Source: Amycolatopsis mongoliensis (GTDB taxonomy: Bacteria; Actinomycetota; Actinomycetes; Mycobacteriales; Pseudonocardiaceae). From it: a stretch of DNA of 64,000 bases. The translations under genes and the position numbers were made by a program. Of this stretch, positions 33,849 to 43,442 are shown one piece after another (within the stretch, counting starts at the first letter, position 1; each line of letters starts with the position of its first letter). The notes under the pieces are model-generated. The model saw nothing but the letters and a program-made list of their open reading frames with translations. It had not been told where the DNA came from and did no database searches. The stretch is from assembly GCF_030285665.1 (NCBI RefSeq), contig NZ_CP127295.1, positions 2,542,001-2,606,000 of the forward strand. Direction: 5' to 3'.

Positions 33849-35074
33849 CCCACGCCGGGGACGCGGTCGCGCGGCTGGTCCGGGACGAGGGCACCCGGGT
33901 ACTGGCCACGCTGGTCCGCGTCACCGGCAGCGTCGACCTGGCCGAGGACGCGGTCCAGGACGCCGTCGTGCGCGCACTGGAGACGTGGCCGCGCGACGGC
34001 GTCCCGGGCAACCCGCGCGGCTGGCTCCTGGTGGCGGCCCGCCGTCGCGCGGTGGACGTGGTCCGCCGCGAAGCGAAGCGGCTCGGGAAGGAGGCGGACG
34101 CGATGCCGGCCGTCGACCCGTTCCCGGACCCGGTTTCGGTCCGCGACGACCTGCTGAGGTTGGTCTTCACGTGCTGCCACCCGGCGTTGTCGCTGGACGC
34201 GCAAGTCGCTTTGGCGCTCCGGACGTTGGGCGGTTTGTCGACGTTGGAGGTCGCGCGCGCCCTGCTGGTCCCCGAGGCGACGATGGCGAAGCGCCTGACG
34301 CGGGCGAAGCAGAAGATCGCCCAGGCGCACATCCCGTACCGCGTGCCGTCCGCGGAAGAGCTCCCCGCACGGCTGTCGGGTGTGGCGTCGACGGTGTACC
34401 TGATCTTCAACGAGGGGTACACGGGCCGCGGTCAGCTCCTCGCCGAAGCGGTCCGCCTGGCCCGGCTGCTGGCGGAGCTGATGCCGGACGAACCGACGGC
34501 GCTGGGGTTGCTGGCGTTGGTCCTGCTTCAGGACGCCCGCCGTTCTTCCCGGTTCGACGCGTCCGGGTTGCCGGTGTTGCTTGCTGAGCAGGACCGGTCG
34601 GCGTGGGATTTCGAGCTGATCAAGGAGGGTGTCGCCCTGGTGGGGGCCGGCCTGCGTCGCACGCCGTCGGTGCCGAACGCGTACGTGGTCCAAGCGGCGA
34701 TCGCGGCCTGCCACGACCTGGCGCCGTCGTATTCGGAGACGAACTGGGACGCGGTGATCTCCTGGTACGACGTGCTGCTGTCGATCCAGGACACGGCGGT
34801 GATCCGCCTGAACCGCGCGGCGGCGGTGGCGGAAAGGGACAGCCCCGCTGCGGGGCTGGCGCTGGTGGATGCGTTGCGGGGCTTGGAAGAGTACCCGTGG
34901 TGGCACGCGTCGCGGGCGGAGTTGTTGCACCGCTTGGGATCGCCTTCGGCAGCCGGGGCTCTGGAGCGTGCGGTGGAAACCGGTTTGCCCGCCGCTCATG
35001 CGGCTCACTTGCGTGCCCGAATACAAAAAGAAAACCCCGGAGAAAATGTCCGGGGTTTCACCGAGAGCGGATGA
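33845..35074 (+). CDS. RNA polymerase sigma factor, ECF42 type
   Basis: 409-aa ECF sigma factor with region 2 (DLAEDAVQDAVVRALETWP, RGWLLVAARRRAVDVVRRE) and region 4 (LSTLEVARALLVPEATMAKR). A ~230-residue C-terminal TPR-like extension replaces an anti-sigma factor; it includes YLIFNEGYTGRG, RLNRAAAVAE and WWHASRAELLHRLG. No anti-sigma gene is adjacent, as expected for ECF42. The last ~14 codons run through the terminator of the opposite-strand tRNA gene, and the TGA lies inside the tRNA 3' end. Confidence 0.93.
   Translation: MTHAGDAVARLVRDEGTRVLATLVRVTGSVDLAEDAVQDAVVRALETWPRDGVPGNPRGWLLVAARRRAVDVVRREAKRLGKEADAMPAVDPFPDPVSVRDDLLRLVFTCCHPALSLDAQVALALRTLGGLSTLEVARALLVPEATMAKRLTRAKQKIAQAHIPYRVPSAEELPARLSGVASTVYLIFNEGYTGRGQLLAEAVRLARLLAELMPDEPTALGLLALVLLQDARRSSRFDASGLPVLLAEQDRSAWDFELIKEGVALVGAGLRRTPSVPNAYVVQAAIAACHDLAPSYSETNWDAVISWYDVLLSIQDTAVIRLNRAAAVAERDSPAAGLALVDALRGLEEYPWWHASRAELLHRLGSPSAAGALERAVETGLPAAHAAHLRARIQKENPGENVRGFTESG
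35032..35058 (-). terminator. rho-independent terminator of tRNA-Gly
   Basis: 10-bp stem (35032-35041 with 35049-35058). Read leftward it is followed by a T-rich tract (TTTTCTTTTTGTATT), a canonical intrinsic terminator seven bases after the tRNA. It lies wholly inside the sigma-factor coding sequence. Confidence 0.88.
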
Positions 35075-35136
35075 CGGGAATCGAACCCGCGTATTCAGCT
35101 TGGGAAGCTGATGTTCTACCATTGAACTACATCCGC
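35066..35136 (-). tRNA. tRNA-Gly (anticodon CCC)
   Basis: 71-nt cloverleaf: acceptor GCGGATG pairs with CATCCGC, discriminator T, anticodon arm TCAGC-TTCCCAA-GCTGA giving CCC, and T-arm GCGGGTTCGATTCCCGT. CCA is not encoded. It reads GGG codons. Confidence 0.97.
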
Positions 35137-35211
35137 AGTGCGTCGCCAGCATACACGGCGGCGTGATCCCTCTGTCCAGACCCCTCCTTCCTTGACGTTC
35201 GCGCTTCAAGT

Positions 35212-35227
35212 GACAACACTTGTTGTC
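35212..35227. promoter_or_regulatory. candidate operator upstream of MpaB-like gene
   Basis: GACAAC-ACTT-GTTGTC is a perfect 6-bp inverted repeat ending 19 bases before the ATG and just upstream of the GGAGG site, a usual place for a TetR-type repressor. No regulator gene is adjacent. Confidence 0.5.
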
Positions 35228-35246
35228 GACCTCGGAGGTGAGTGCC

Positions 35247-36440
35247 ATGGATGAGCCCGAGCTGTTCCGGCAAGGCGGGTTCCGGCTGGCCCAACGGCTG
35301 TTCATCGAAGGGGACATCCGGGGAGACGAGCGGCAGGTCGCGCGGCTTCGGGAGTTCGCCCAGGTCGAGGACCAGCGCGCCGACGACGTCGTCGCCTGGA
35401 TGGCGCAGCAGCCGAAAGGGCAGGGGCGAAGGCTCTTCGAGGACGCCTTGAAGAACGGCGTCGAGACCCCCGGGCCGCTCAAGGCCTTCTTCGACGAGGT
35501 CAACGCGAAGCCCTACTGGGTCGACGACGAACGGCTCGAGCGTGGGGCCAAGGCCATCACCCGGGCCGGTCTGCTCGGCCTCTTCCCGCTCGGCGACATG
35601 TCGCTGATGGGCGGCTATCTCGCGTCCCGCGCCACGAAGTCCCTGGTCGGGACCGGAGAGATCGAGTACAAGGCCACGCGGCGGCTCGTCGAGACCGCCA
35701 CCTGGTGGATCGACGTCACCACGCCCGGTGCCCTGAAGCACGGCGAGCAGGGCTACGCCTCCGCCCTTCGGATCCGGCTCGTGCACGCCCACGTGCGCGC
35801 CGCCATGAACCGGCGGGACGACTGGGACTACGACGCCTGGGACCGGCCCGTCAACCAGGTCCAGACCGCCGGCACGCTCCTGCTCTTCTCCCTCGTCTAC
35901 GTCTTCGGCACGCAGCTGCTCGGCCTCCGCTACTCCGCCCGCGAGCGCGGCGACATCCTGCACCTCTGGCGCTACATCGGCTGGCTCATGGGCGTCGACG
36001 ACGAGCTGCTGCCCACCTCCGAAGAGGACGCCTGGCGGCTGCTCTGGCTGCTCGCCGCCACCGAGTTCATCCCGGACGACGACTCGAAGCGCCTCGCCAA
36101 GGCGCTCATCGAGGCCAACGGCGCCGTCGGTGAGGGGCGCGGCGCCGTCGGGAAGGTGCTGTCCCACGTCTCCGTCGCCGTGCACTCGTCGATCAGCCGG
36201 CTCGTGCTCGGGAAGACCAACGCCGACTTCCTGGGGCTGCCGAACGACCCCGTCGCGCAGGCCGCGATCGTCGCCGTCGCGGGGGTCAACTTCGCCGCCG
36301 AGACGGTGCGGCGGTTCATCCCCGGTGCCACCGCGCTGCAGGAACGGATCGGTGAGGCCGGGCGCCGCGGGTACGTGAAGCGGCTCGAGAAGATCTTTGC
36401 GCCCGACACCAGCTACGCGCAGCACATGCGGGCCGCCTGA
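35247..36440 (+). CDS. oxygenase MpaB family protein (DUF2236)
   Basis: 397-aa protein of the MpaB/latex-clearing-protein-related DUF2236 family. Fungal MpaB is a membrane-associated oxygenase cleaving a farnesyl chain; Lcp members are haem proteins acting on rubber. Typical segments: [31 protein letters not shown] and [20 protein letters not shown]. No secretion signal. Substrate unknown. GGAGG eight bases upstream of the ATG. Confidence 0.88.
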   Translation: MDEPELFRQGGFRLAQRLFIEGDIRGDERQVARLREFAQVEDQRADDVVAWMAQQPKGQGRRLFEDALKNGVETPGPLKAFFDEVNAKPYWVDDERLERGAKAITRAGLLGLFPLGDMSLMGGYLASRATKSLVGTGEIEYKATRRLVETATWWIDVTTPGALKHGEQGYASALRIRLVHAHVRAAMNRRDDWDYDAWDRPVNQVQTAGTLLLFSLVYVFGTQLLGLRYSARERGDILHLWRYIGWLMGVDDELLPTSEEDAWRLLWLLAATEFIPDDDSKRLAKALIEANGAVGEGRGAVGKVLSHVSVAVHSSISRLVLGKTNADFLGLPNDPVAQAAIVAVAGVNFAAETVRRFIPGATALQERIGEAGRRGYVKRLEKIFAPDTSYAQHMRAA

Positions 36441-36450
36441 ACCCACCGGA

Positions 36451-36456
36451 TAGGCT
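36451..36456 (+). promoter_or_regulatory. -10 box of leaderless dcd transcript
   Basis: TAGGCT, then seven bases, then the GTG start of dcd. There is no ribosome site, so a leaderless mRNA is likely. Confidence 0.5.
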
Positions 36457-36463
36457 TCGCGGC

Positions 36464-37045
36464 GTGCTGCTCAGTGACCGTGACCTCCGCAAAGAGCTCG
36501 ACGCCGGCCGGCTCGGCATCGACCCCTTCGATCCCGCCATGGTCCAGCCGTCCAGCATCGACGTCCGGCTCGACCGGTTCTTCCGGGTCTTCGACAACAG
36601 CAAGTACACCCACATCGACCCGCAGCTGCAGCAGGACGAGCTGACCTCGCTGGTCGAGAAGGAGGGCGAAGAACCCTTCGTGCTGCACCCGGGTGAGTTC
36701 GTGCTCGGCTCGACGTTCGAGCTCGTCACCCTCGCCGACGACCTCGCCGGCCGTCTCGAAGGCAAGTCGTCGCTCGGCCGGCTCGGGCTGCTCACGCACT
36801 CGACCGCCGGCTTCATCGACCCGGGCTTCTCCGGGCACATCACGCTCGAGCTGTCGAACGTCGCGAACCTGCCGATCACGCTCTGGCCGGGCATGAAGAT
36901 CGGTCAGCTGTGTATCTTCCGGCTCTCCAGCGCGGCCGAGTTCCCGTACGGCTCGAGTGAGGCCGGGTCCCGCTACCAGGGACAACGCGGCCCGACCCCG
37001 AGCCGGGCGTACAAGAACTTCCACCGCGTCGACACCTGGCGCTAG
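36464..37045 (+). CDS. dcd: dCTP deaminase (probably bifunctional deaminase/dUTPase)
   Basis: 193-aa Dcd. It converts dCTP towards dUMP for thymidylate synthesis. Sequence ([72 protein letters not shown]-like [14 protein letters not shown]) is very close to mycobacterial Dcd, which has both deaminase and dUTPase activity; the Glu in HITLEL is the catalytic residue. GTG start. The last four bases form CTAG, giving stop codons to both dcd and the convergent monooxygenase gene. Confidence 0.96.
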   Translation: MLLSDRDLRKELDAGRLGIDPFDPAMVQPSSIDVRLDRFFRVFDNSKYTHIDPQLQQDELTSLVEKEGEEPFVLHPGEFVLGSTFELVTLADDLAGRLEGKSSLGRLGLLTHSTAGFIDPGFSGHITLELSNVANLPITLWPGMKIGQLCIFRLSSAAEFPYGSSEAGSRYQGQRGPTPSRAYKNFHRVDTWR

Positions 37046-38238
37046 GCCGCGATCTTCTCGGTCCAGTCGATGTGGTGCTGCCACATGAAGGCGTTCGGGT
37101 CCTCGTCGAACGGCTTCGAGAACACCCGCTTGATGAAGAAGTCGCGGACGACGCGCCCGACCGGCCCGATGACCTTCTGGTCGCCGTTGCGCTTCCCGGC
37201 CGCGACCACGGCCTCGACGCGCTCGCGCCGCAGGCCTTCGTAGGTGGCGAGTGCCTGCTGGACGTCCGGCACGTCGCGCAGGCATTTGCCCAGCGTGACG
37301 GCGTCTTCGATGGCCATCGACGCGCCCTGGCCCGCCGCCGGTGACGTCGCGTGCGCCGCGTCGCCGATGATCACCATGCGGCCGCGGTGCCAGACCGGGA
37401 CCGTCGGAAAGTCGAACGTCGGCCACGCCGGGTAGATCTCGCGGGTCGCGCGGATGATCTCCGCCGCGGGCGTCCGGTCGCGCGACACCAGGTGCAGCAG
37501 CTCCGCCCGCAGCTTCTCCCCGGCGAGCGTGGCCAGCTCGGACGCGGTGGGCTCGGTCTTGCGGGCCGGGTTCGCGAACCACCAGACGCGCCCGTCCTTC
37601 GGGCTGACCACGTGGCAGAAGAACACGCGCTTGCCGAAGACCATGTTCAGCACGCCCGGCTCGTCTTGCAGGGTCAGGCCTTCGGCGAACCCGCCGGTGT
37701 TGAGCAGCGGCACGTACCGCGGCGCCGGCGCGTCCGGGTCGATGATCGTGCGGACGCGCGAACGGAGACCGTCGGCGCCGACCAGCAGGTCGCCCTCGGC
37801 GTGCGAGCCGTCCGAGAAGTCCGCTCTGACCTGGGAAGCCGTCTGGCTCGCGCCGATCAGGCGGTTGCCGTACTCGGCGTGGATCCCGCGCCGGGCGGCC
37901 TCGTCGCGCAGGGCGACGTAGAGGTCGGAGCGCAGCACGGTCTGGGTCACGGTGCCGTCGGGAAGCGTGCCGCCCAGTGTGAACTCGGTCAGCCGGGTGC
38001 CGTTGCCGAGCCCGATCGACATCCGCGGCGAGTCGAAGCCGGTGCCCTTGACCACGTCTTTCAGGCCGAGCGGGAGCAGGGCGTCCAGGCCGTTGATCGC
38101 CAGCGTGAGGAACGCGCCGACGCCCTCGGCGCCCCGGTCGTACGCCTCGAACAGCACCGGTTCGTGCCCGGCTTCGTGCAGGGCGATGGCCGTGATCGTG
38201 CCCGCGATGCCGCCCCCGATGATCAGTGCTCGTGTCAT
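37042..38238 (-). CDS. FAD-dependent monooxygenase (PHBH type)
   Basis: 398-aa class A flavin monooxygenase. The FAD-binding GxGxxG is [18 protein letters not shown], the DG motif lies in [14 protein letters not shown], and the GD motif is [20 protein letters not shown]. Aromatic hydroxylation or antibiotic modification (TetX-like) are possible; substrate unknown. GAGAGGG lies eight bases before the ATG. It is divergent from a MarR regulator that probably controls it through the palindrome in the 73-base spacer. Confidence 0.93.
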   Translation of the reverse strand: MTRALIIGGGIAGTITAIALHEAGHEPVLFEAYDRGAEGVGAFLTLAINGLDALLPLGLKDVVKGTGFDSPRMSIGLGNGTRLTEFTLGGTLPDGTVTQTVLRSDLYVALRDEAARRGIHAEYGNRLIGASQTASQVRADFSDGSHAEGDLLVGADGLRSRVRTIIDPDAPAPRYVPLLNTGGFAEGLTLQDEPGVLNMVFGKRVFFCHVVSPKDGRVWWFANPARKTEPTASELATLAGEKLRAELLHLVSRDRTPAAEIIRATREIYPAWPTFDFPTVPVWHRGRMVIIGDAAHATSPAAGQGASMAIEDAVTLGKCLRDVPDVQQALATYEGLRRERVEAVVAAGKRNGDQKVIGPVGRVVRDFFIKRVFSKPFDEDPNAFMWQHHIDWTEKIAA

Positions 38239-38268
38239 CTCGTTCGCCCTCTCGAATCTCTTAGAAAC

Positions 38269-38288
38269 TAATTCGTTCTGTCGAACTA
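38269..38288. promoter_or_regulatory. candidate MarR operator
   Basis: TAATTCG-TTCTGT-CGAACTA, six of seven positions symmetric, lies between the divergent monooxygenase and marR genes and overlaps the marR -35 region. Fits autoregulation and co-regulation of the monooxygenase. Confidence 0.6.
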
Positions 38289-38304
38289 AAGAGTGGGCTA
38301 GGCT
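38276..38304 (+). promoter_or_regulatory. marR promoter, leaderless
   Basis: TTCTGT (38276-38281), 17-base spacer, TAGGCT (38299-38304), then seven bases to the GTG. The -35 lies inside the candidate operator. Confidence 0.5.
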
Positions 38305-38311
38305 GGGGCCC

Positions 38312-38782
38312 GTGTCAAGCGAGCGAGCGCACCTGGTCGAAGAAGTCCTGCTCAGGTCCCGGGAGCTGTCGACGGAGACGGTCATGTTCCACACCGCGAT
38401 CTCCGAGACGCGGGGGCTGTCGGCGGTCGACAGCAAGGTCCTGGACTACCTGGCGCGGTTCGGGCCGCAGACGCCGAAGGACCTGGCGCGGCTCTCCGGC
38501 CTGGCGCCCGCGTCGGTGACCGCGATGATCGACCGGCTGGAGCGCAAGGGCATCGTCGGCCGCCGGCCGCACCCGGACGACCGCCGCCGCGTCCTCATCG
38601 CGCTGGACGAACAGGCGATCGCGAGTGGCGTGCACCTGTGGGACAACCTCGTCAAGCGCATGTACGAGCTGTGCGACCGCTACACCGACGACGAGCTCCG
38701 CACGGTGATCGGGTTCGTCGAGGGGGCCACCGCACTCACCCACGAATCGACGGCGAAGCTGACCGGATTCACGGACGGGTGA
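38312..38782 (+). CDS. MarR family transcriptional regulator
   Basis: 156-aa winged-helix regulator. Recognition region TPKDLARLSGLAPASVTAMI and wing GRRPHPDDRRRVLIAL are typical MarR. GTG start, seven bases after a TAGGCT box. Probable repressor of the divergent flavin monooxygenase and of itself, released by a small aromatic ligand (inference from arrangement). Confidence 0.93.
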   Translation: MSSERAHLVEEVLLRSRELSTETVMFHTAISETRGLSAVDSKVLDYLARFGPQTPKDLARLSGLAPASVTAMIDRLERKGIVGRRPHPDDRRRVLIALDEQAIASGVHLWDNLVKRMYELCDRYTDDELRTVIGFVEGATALTHESTAKLTGFTDG

Positions 38783-38851
38783 GATTCGGCGCGCGAAGCC
38801 TTCTCCCGTGCCAGGCTCCCTAGGTCGTCTCGACCCCGGAGGTGGCGAGGA

Positions 38852-41800
38852 GTGCCGTTGCCCGAAAGACCGCTTCGCCTGGTTCTCGTTCTGGCACTGG
38901 TCTTCTTGGCCTCGGCGCTCGTGCCGGCGGCCGGTGCGGCCGACGCCCCGCCGTTCGCGGTGGGCTACGACGACGTCGTCTACGGCGACTTCCTGTACGC
39001 GGGCAACGGCGTCCTGCGCTGCCCGGTCGCTGCCGACCACGCGCCGACCGCCGGCCCGGTCGACACACCCGCGGCGTGCGCGAACACCGCGGACCGCAAG
39101 GACACCCTGGTCAACGACGACTTCTTCATGCAGTGGGCCGACGTCGACGCCGACCCCGGCACGTTCGACTCCGCGAGCGCGTCCGTGAGCATTCCGCCCG
39201 GCGCCCGGATCGTCTTCGCCCGCCTGAACTGGGCGGGCAACACCACGGGGACGACGTGCGGTCTTCGCGAGGGCGTTCCCGCCGTGCCTCCGCCCGGGAA
39301 CCCCGCCACGCAGGTCGTCCGGCTTTCGGTGGGCAGCGCGAAGTCCGTCGACGTGAAACCGTCGTCCTTCGCCGAAGACGGCCCGTACTACTCCGCGCAC
39401 GCCGACGTGACCGGCCAGTTCGCGGGCGCGCCGACCGGCTCCGCGCTCGACGTGACCGTCGGCAACGTCTGGGCTCCGCGGGGGTTCGACTGCGTCGGCG
39501 GCTGGTCGATTGCCCTGGTCTACGCGTATCCGTCACGCAATCCCGACTTCGCGCCGAACAAGCGCAAGGTCGTCGTCTACGACGGGCACGTTCGCCAGGC
39601 CTCCGACGTCCCCGCGGAAACGACGATCACCGGCTTTCGCGCGGCGGCCGCCGACGCACACATCGGCGTCACCGCCTACGACGGCGATTGGGGCGGCTCC
39701 GGCGACCAGTTCCTGGTCGACGGCACCCCGGCCGCCGAGCCCGCGACCGGCGGGACGTCGAACTTCTTCGTCTCCAACGCCGACAACGCGGCCGCGCCGG
39801 GGGTGAAGAACAACTTCAGCGTGGACGCGAAGGCGTTCAACGTCGACACCATCCCCGCGGGCGCGACCAGCGCGCGGCTCGGCTTCGTCACCAGCGGGGA
39901 CACTTATCTCGCGCAGAACATGGCGTTTTCCGTGCCGGTGCCCGAACTCCAGGTCGCCCTGCGCGCGACGCGGCCCAAGGCGCACGCCGGTGAGCCCGTG
40001 ACGTTCGCCGTCGCCGTGACCAACCCGGGCGGCGTCGCGGCGTCCGGGGTCCAGGTCGCCGACGAGGGCTTTCCGGCCTGCGCCAAGCCACTCGGCACCC
40101 TCGCCCCGGGGCAGACGGTCACCTACGACTGCACCGGCCCCGCCCCCGCCGACGGCTTCACGAACACGGTGAAGGCGACCGGCGCGAGCGCGCTCGGTGA
40201 CGCGCTCGAGGGCACTGCGACTGCCGCCGTCGACGTCGTGCACCCGTCTTTGGCCATGACGAAGACGGCGGACAAGCCCGCCTACCGGGTCGGCGACACC
40301 GCGACCTTCACGATCAAGGTCACGAACACCGGCGACACCGGGCTTTCCGGCCTGCAGGTCACCGACGCGAAGGCGCCTTCGTGCGCCCTCGCCGGGGCTC
40401 TTGCCCCCGGTGAAAGCCGCACGACGACGTGCACGGCCAAGGCCCCGATCGCCGACGGCGTCAACACCGCGAGCGCGGCCGGCACCGACGAGCTCGGCAA
40501 GCAGGTCACGGCCACTGCGGACGCTCCCGCGCCGACGATCGCGCCCGCCGTCGAGATCACCAAGACCGCGGACCCGCCGGTGATCCACGCGGGCGACGCC
40601 GTGATGTTCTCCGTCGCGGTCAAGAACACCGGCGACAGCCCGCTCGCACCGGTGAAGGTCACCGACGACACGACGACGTCGTGCTCCCGCACGTTCGACG
40701 GCCTGGCCGCGGGCGCGACGCAGACGTACACGTGCACGGCGAACCCGTCCACGACGACGACGTCGCACGTCACCGCCACCGGCACCGACCTCTCGGGACA
40801 GCCGGTGGCCGCCACCGCGTCGGCGACCGTCACGGTGATCACGCCGGCCCTGACGCTCGCGAAGGACGCGGCGCCCGGCGTCGTGCGCGCCGGCGACCCG
40901 ATCACGTTCACGATCAGCGTCGCCAACGCCGGTGACGTGCCGCTGACCGAGGTCGCCGTCACCGACGACCGCACACCGGCGTGCGCCAAGGCGATCGGTG
41001 CGCTGCCGCCGCAGGGCAGGCAGACGTACACCTGCACGGCGCCGGCCCCGCCGGACGGCTTCACCAACACGGCGGCCGCGTCGGGGAAGGACCAGCTCGG
41101 CCGCACGGTGAAGGTCACCGACGACGCCGTGGTCGACGTGATCCACCCAGGGGTGGCACTCGCCGCGCAGGCTTCGCCCGCGGCGGTCCGCGAAGGCGAC
41201 ACGGTGACGTGGACGATCACCGCCACCAACACCGGCGACGTGCCGCTGACCGGCGTGACGGTCGCGGACGACCAGGTCGCGGGGTGCGCGAAGCCGCTCG
41301 GAACGCTCCAGCCGCAAGCGACTTCGGCGTACACGTGCACGTCGGTCGCGGGCGCGACCGGCTTCACGAACAAGCCTGCGGTGACGGGCGTGGACCCGAC
41401 GGCCCGGCCGGTGACGGCGAGCGCGGAGGCCGCGTTCGCCGTGCAGCACCCGGGCGTGGCGGTCACCGCGGAGGTCACGGGCGGGCCGTTCCGCGAAGGC
41501 GACGCGGTGCCGCTGCGGATCACGGTGCGCAACACGGGTGACGTGCCGCTGACCGGCTTGCGGGTCACGGACGCGCAGGCGCTCGGCAAGCTCGCCACGA
41601 GCACCGGCGCCACCGGCCCGCAGGCGCGAGCCACCGGCTGCGCCCAAGTCCTCGACGGCGCCCTCGAACCCGGCGCCACCAGGGACTTCGGATGCACCCT
41701 CACCGCACCGGCCGACGACGTCACCGCCGCCGTCCGGGTCACCGGCACCCCACCGGTCGGCCCGCTGGTCACCGCCGAGGGCAGCGCGCACGTCGACGTC

Positions 41801-43315
41801 GTCCATCCGGCCGTCACGATCGCCAGGACCGTCGAGCCGAAGGTCGTTCGCCCGGGCGACACCATCACCTCGGCGATCACCGTCACCAACACCGGCGACA
41901 GCGTGCTGCGCGACGTCTCCGTGGCCGATCCCGGCGCACCGGCATGCGCCAAATCCCTGGGTTCACTCGAACCGCGAGCCACGCAGGACTACAGCTGCAC
42001 TCAAGTTGCCGGCGAAGCCGACTTCACGGCCACCGCGGCCGTCACCGCCACCGACGCCACGAACCGTCCCGTGACCGCCACCGCCGGGGAACCGGTCGAT
42101 GTCATCCACCCGGCGGTCACCATCACGAACGACGCCACGCCCGCGCAGGTCCGGCAAGGCGACACCGTCACGTTCACCCTCGTCGTCACGAACACCGGCG
42201 ATGTCCCGCTGACCGACGTGTCCATTGCGGACAGTCGCACTCCGGCGTGCGCTCAGTCCATCGGCACCCTCCCTCCCGGCGCTCTCCAGCACCACTCCTG
42301 CACGGTAAACGCCGGCACCGACAGTTTCGTGAGCTCCGCCACCGCAACCGGCACCGATCCGACGAACCGCCAGGTCAGCGCGACCGACGAGGCCGCCTAC
42401 ACCGTCCTGCACCCCGCACTCTCCGTCACACACGACACGAAGGGCCCCTTCCGCCAAGGCGACACCGTGCCGTTCACGGTCACCGTCACCAACACCGGCG
42501 ACGTCCCGCTGACCGCCGTGACCCTCACCGACGGCCAAGCCCCCACCTGCGCGAGGACGTTCGACAAGCTGGAAGCCGGGCAAGCGCAGAAGTACGACTG
42601 CACCATGACGGCGCCGAACGACGACGTCGTGAGCACCGTCGAAGCCAAGGCGACCGCGCCGGTCGGCCCGCCGATCACGGCCGGCGCGCCCGCGAAAGTC
42701 GACGTCATCCACCCGGAAGTGCAGCTCACGAAGAACGCGAAGCCCGGCACCGTCCGGGTGGGCGACGAGGTCACGTTCACCATCGACGTCCGCAACACCG
42801 GCGATGTCCCGCTGACCAGCGTGTCCATTGTGGATGACGACTGCGCCGCAAAGTTCGACAAGCTCGACGTCGCGGCCACCCAGACCTACACCTGCACCCG
42901 CAAAGCGCCGGACGACGACTTCACCGCCACCGCCGAAGTAACGGGAACGGACCCGACCCATCGCTCCGTGCAGTCGAAGGCCGAAGCGAAAGTCGACGTC
43001 GTCCACCCCGAGATCGCCCTGATGAAAGACGCGGCGCCGTACCAAGTCCACCCGGGCGACACCGTCACGTTTTCGATTCTGGTCAAGAACACCGGCGACG
43101 TGCCGCTCACCGCCGTGTCCGTCGTGGACGATCACACGACGTCGTGCGCGCACACCACGCCGGACCTGACTGTCGACGGCGAAATCACCTACACCTGCAC
43201 GACGATCGCGGGCAAGGAGGGCTTCACCGGCAAGGCGACCGTCACCGGCCAAGATCCGACCGGCCGCCCCGTGACGGCGTCCGGCGAGGCCACCTTCACC
43301 GTCCGAAGCGGCTGA
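38852..43315 (+). CDS. giant secreted protein with eleven DUF11-like tandem repeats
   Basis: 1,487-aa exported protein. Signal peptide PLPERPLRLVLVLALVFLAS ending near AGA-ADA at ~30. Residues ~30-360 form a unique N-terminal domain (GYDDVVYGDFLYAGNGVLRC, LNWAGNTTGTTCG, GFDCVGGWSIALVYAYPS). Then eleven ~100-aa repeats follow, starting at 39941 and spaced 300, 300, 300, 303, 303, 357, 303, 303, 300 and 294 bp. Each carries GD.V.F.I.V.NTGDVPLT, a C-terminal C...C pair and a closing VDVIHP. This is the DUF11/CARDB-like Ig fold of adhesins and S-layer proteins. No LPXTG, sorting helix or catalytic domain is seen, so it is probably released or held non-covalently. Start may be GTG 38852 or TTG 38858. 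Confidence 0.93.
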   Translation: MPLPERPLRLVLVLALVFLASALVPAAGAADAPPFAVGYDDVVYGDFLYAGNGVLRCPVAADHAPTAGPVDTPAACANTADRKDTLVNDDFFMQWADVDADPGTFDSASASVSIPPGARIVFARLNWAGNTTGTTCGLREGVPAVPPPGNPATQVVRLSVGSAKSVDVKPSSFAEDGPYYSAHADVTGQFAGAPTGSALDVTVGNVWAPRGFDCVGGWSIALVYAYPSRNPDFAPNKRKVVVYDGHVRQASDVPAETTITGFRAAAADAHIGVTAYDGDWGGSGDQFLVDGTPAAEPATGGTSNFFVSNADNAAAPGVKNNFSVDAKAFNVDTIPAGATSARLGFVTSGDTYLAQNMAFSVPVPELQVALRATRPKAHAGEPVTFAVAVTNPGGVAASGVQVADEGFPACAKPLGTLAPGQTVTYDCTGPAPADGFTNTVKATGASALGDALEGTATAAVDVVHPSLAMTKTADKPAYRVGDTATFTIKVTNTGDTGLSGLQVTDAKAPSCALAGALAPGESRTTTCTAKAPIADGVNTASAAGTDELGKQVTATADAPAPTIAPAVEITKTADPPVIHAGDAVMFSVAVKNTGDSPLAPVKVTDDTTTSCSRTFDGLAAGATQTYTCTANPSTTTTSHVTATGTDLSGQPVAATASATVTVITPALTLAKDAAPGVVRAGDPITFTISVANAGDVPLTEVAVTDDRTPACAKAIGALPPQGRQTYTCTAPAPPDGFTNTAAASGKDQLGRTVKVTDDAVVDVIHPGVALAAQASPAAVREGDTVTWTITATNTGDVPLTGVTVADDQVAGCAKPLGTLQPQATSAYTCTSVAGATGFTNKPAVTGVDPTARPVTASAEAAFAVQHPGVAVTAEVTGGPFREGDAVPLRITVRNTGDVPLTGLRVTDAQALGKLATSTGATGPQARATGCAQVLDGALEPGATRDFGCTLTAPADDVTAAVRVTGTPPVGPLVTAEGSAHVDVVHPAVTIARTVEPKVVRPGDTITSAITVTNTGDSVLRDVSVADPGAPACAKSLGSLEPRATQDYSCTQVAGEADFTATAAVTATDATNRPVTATAGEPVDVIHPAVTITNDATPAQVRQGDTVTFTLVVTNTGDVPLTDVSIADSRTPACAQSIGTLPPGALQHHSCTVNAGTDSFVSSATATGTDPTNRQVSATDEAAYTVLHPALSVTHDTKGPFRQGDTVPFTVTVTNTGDVPLTAVTLTDGQAPTCARTFDKLEAGQAQKYDCTMTAPNDDVVSTVEAKATAPVGPPITAGAPAKVDVIHPEVQLTKNAKPGTVRVGDEVTFTIDVRNTGDVPLTSVSIVDDDCAAKFDKLDVAATQTYTCTRKAPDDDFTATAEVTGTDPTHRSVQSKAEAKVDVVHPEIALMKDAAPYQVHPGDTVTFSILVKNTGDVPLTAVSVVDDHTTSCAHTTPDLTVDGEITYTCTTIAGKEGFTGKATVTGQDPTGRPVTASGEATFTVRSG
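39941..43312 (+). repeat. eleven ~300-bp in-frame tandem repeats
   Basis: Repeat boundaries at about 39941, 40241, 40541, 40841, 41144, 41447, 41804, 42107, 42410, 42710 and 43004. All differences are multiples of three. Repeat six carries an insertion rich in Thr/Gly (GKLATSTGATGPQARATG). Repeats differ throughout, so they are old rather than recently amplified. Confidence 0.9.
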
Positions 43316-43442
43316 ACGGAGTAACGCCGAAGCGTCCGATTGCCGCGGAATTCGTGTCGGTCGTCGAATGCCCGGCGAAGAAATGTGACCAGTGCGTTCG
43401 CAGGGTTCTCGCTGTAATCGTTCCGTGATACGTTCTCGCGCC

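Noticed and set aside
39533..41982. Long minus-strand frames opposite the repeat protein
   Set aside because: They mirror the 300-bp periodicity of the real gene and have no start context; repeats on the plus strand form proper Ig-like units.
39941..43312. 300-bp periodic DNA considered as a CRISPR-like or satellite array
   Set aside because: The period is in-frame coding repeats of an Ig-like domain, with no conserved short direct repeat separated by unique spacers.
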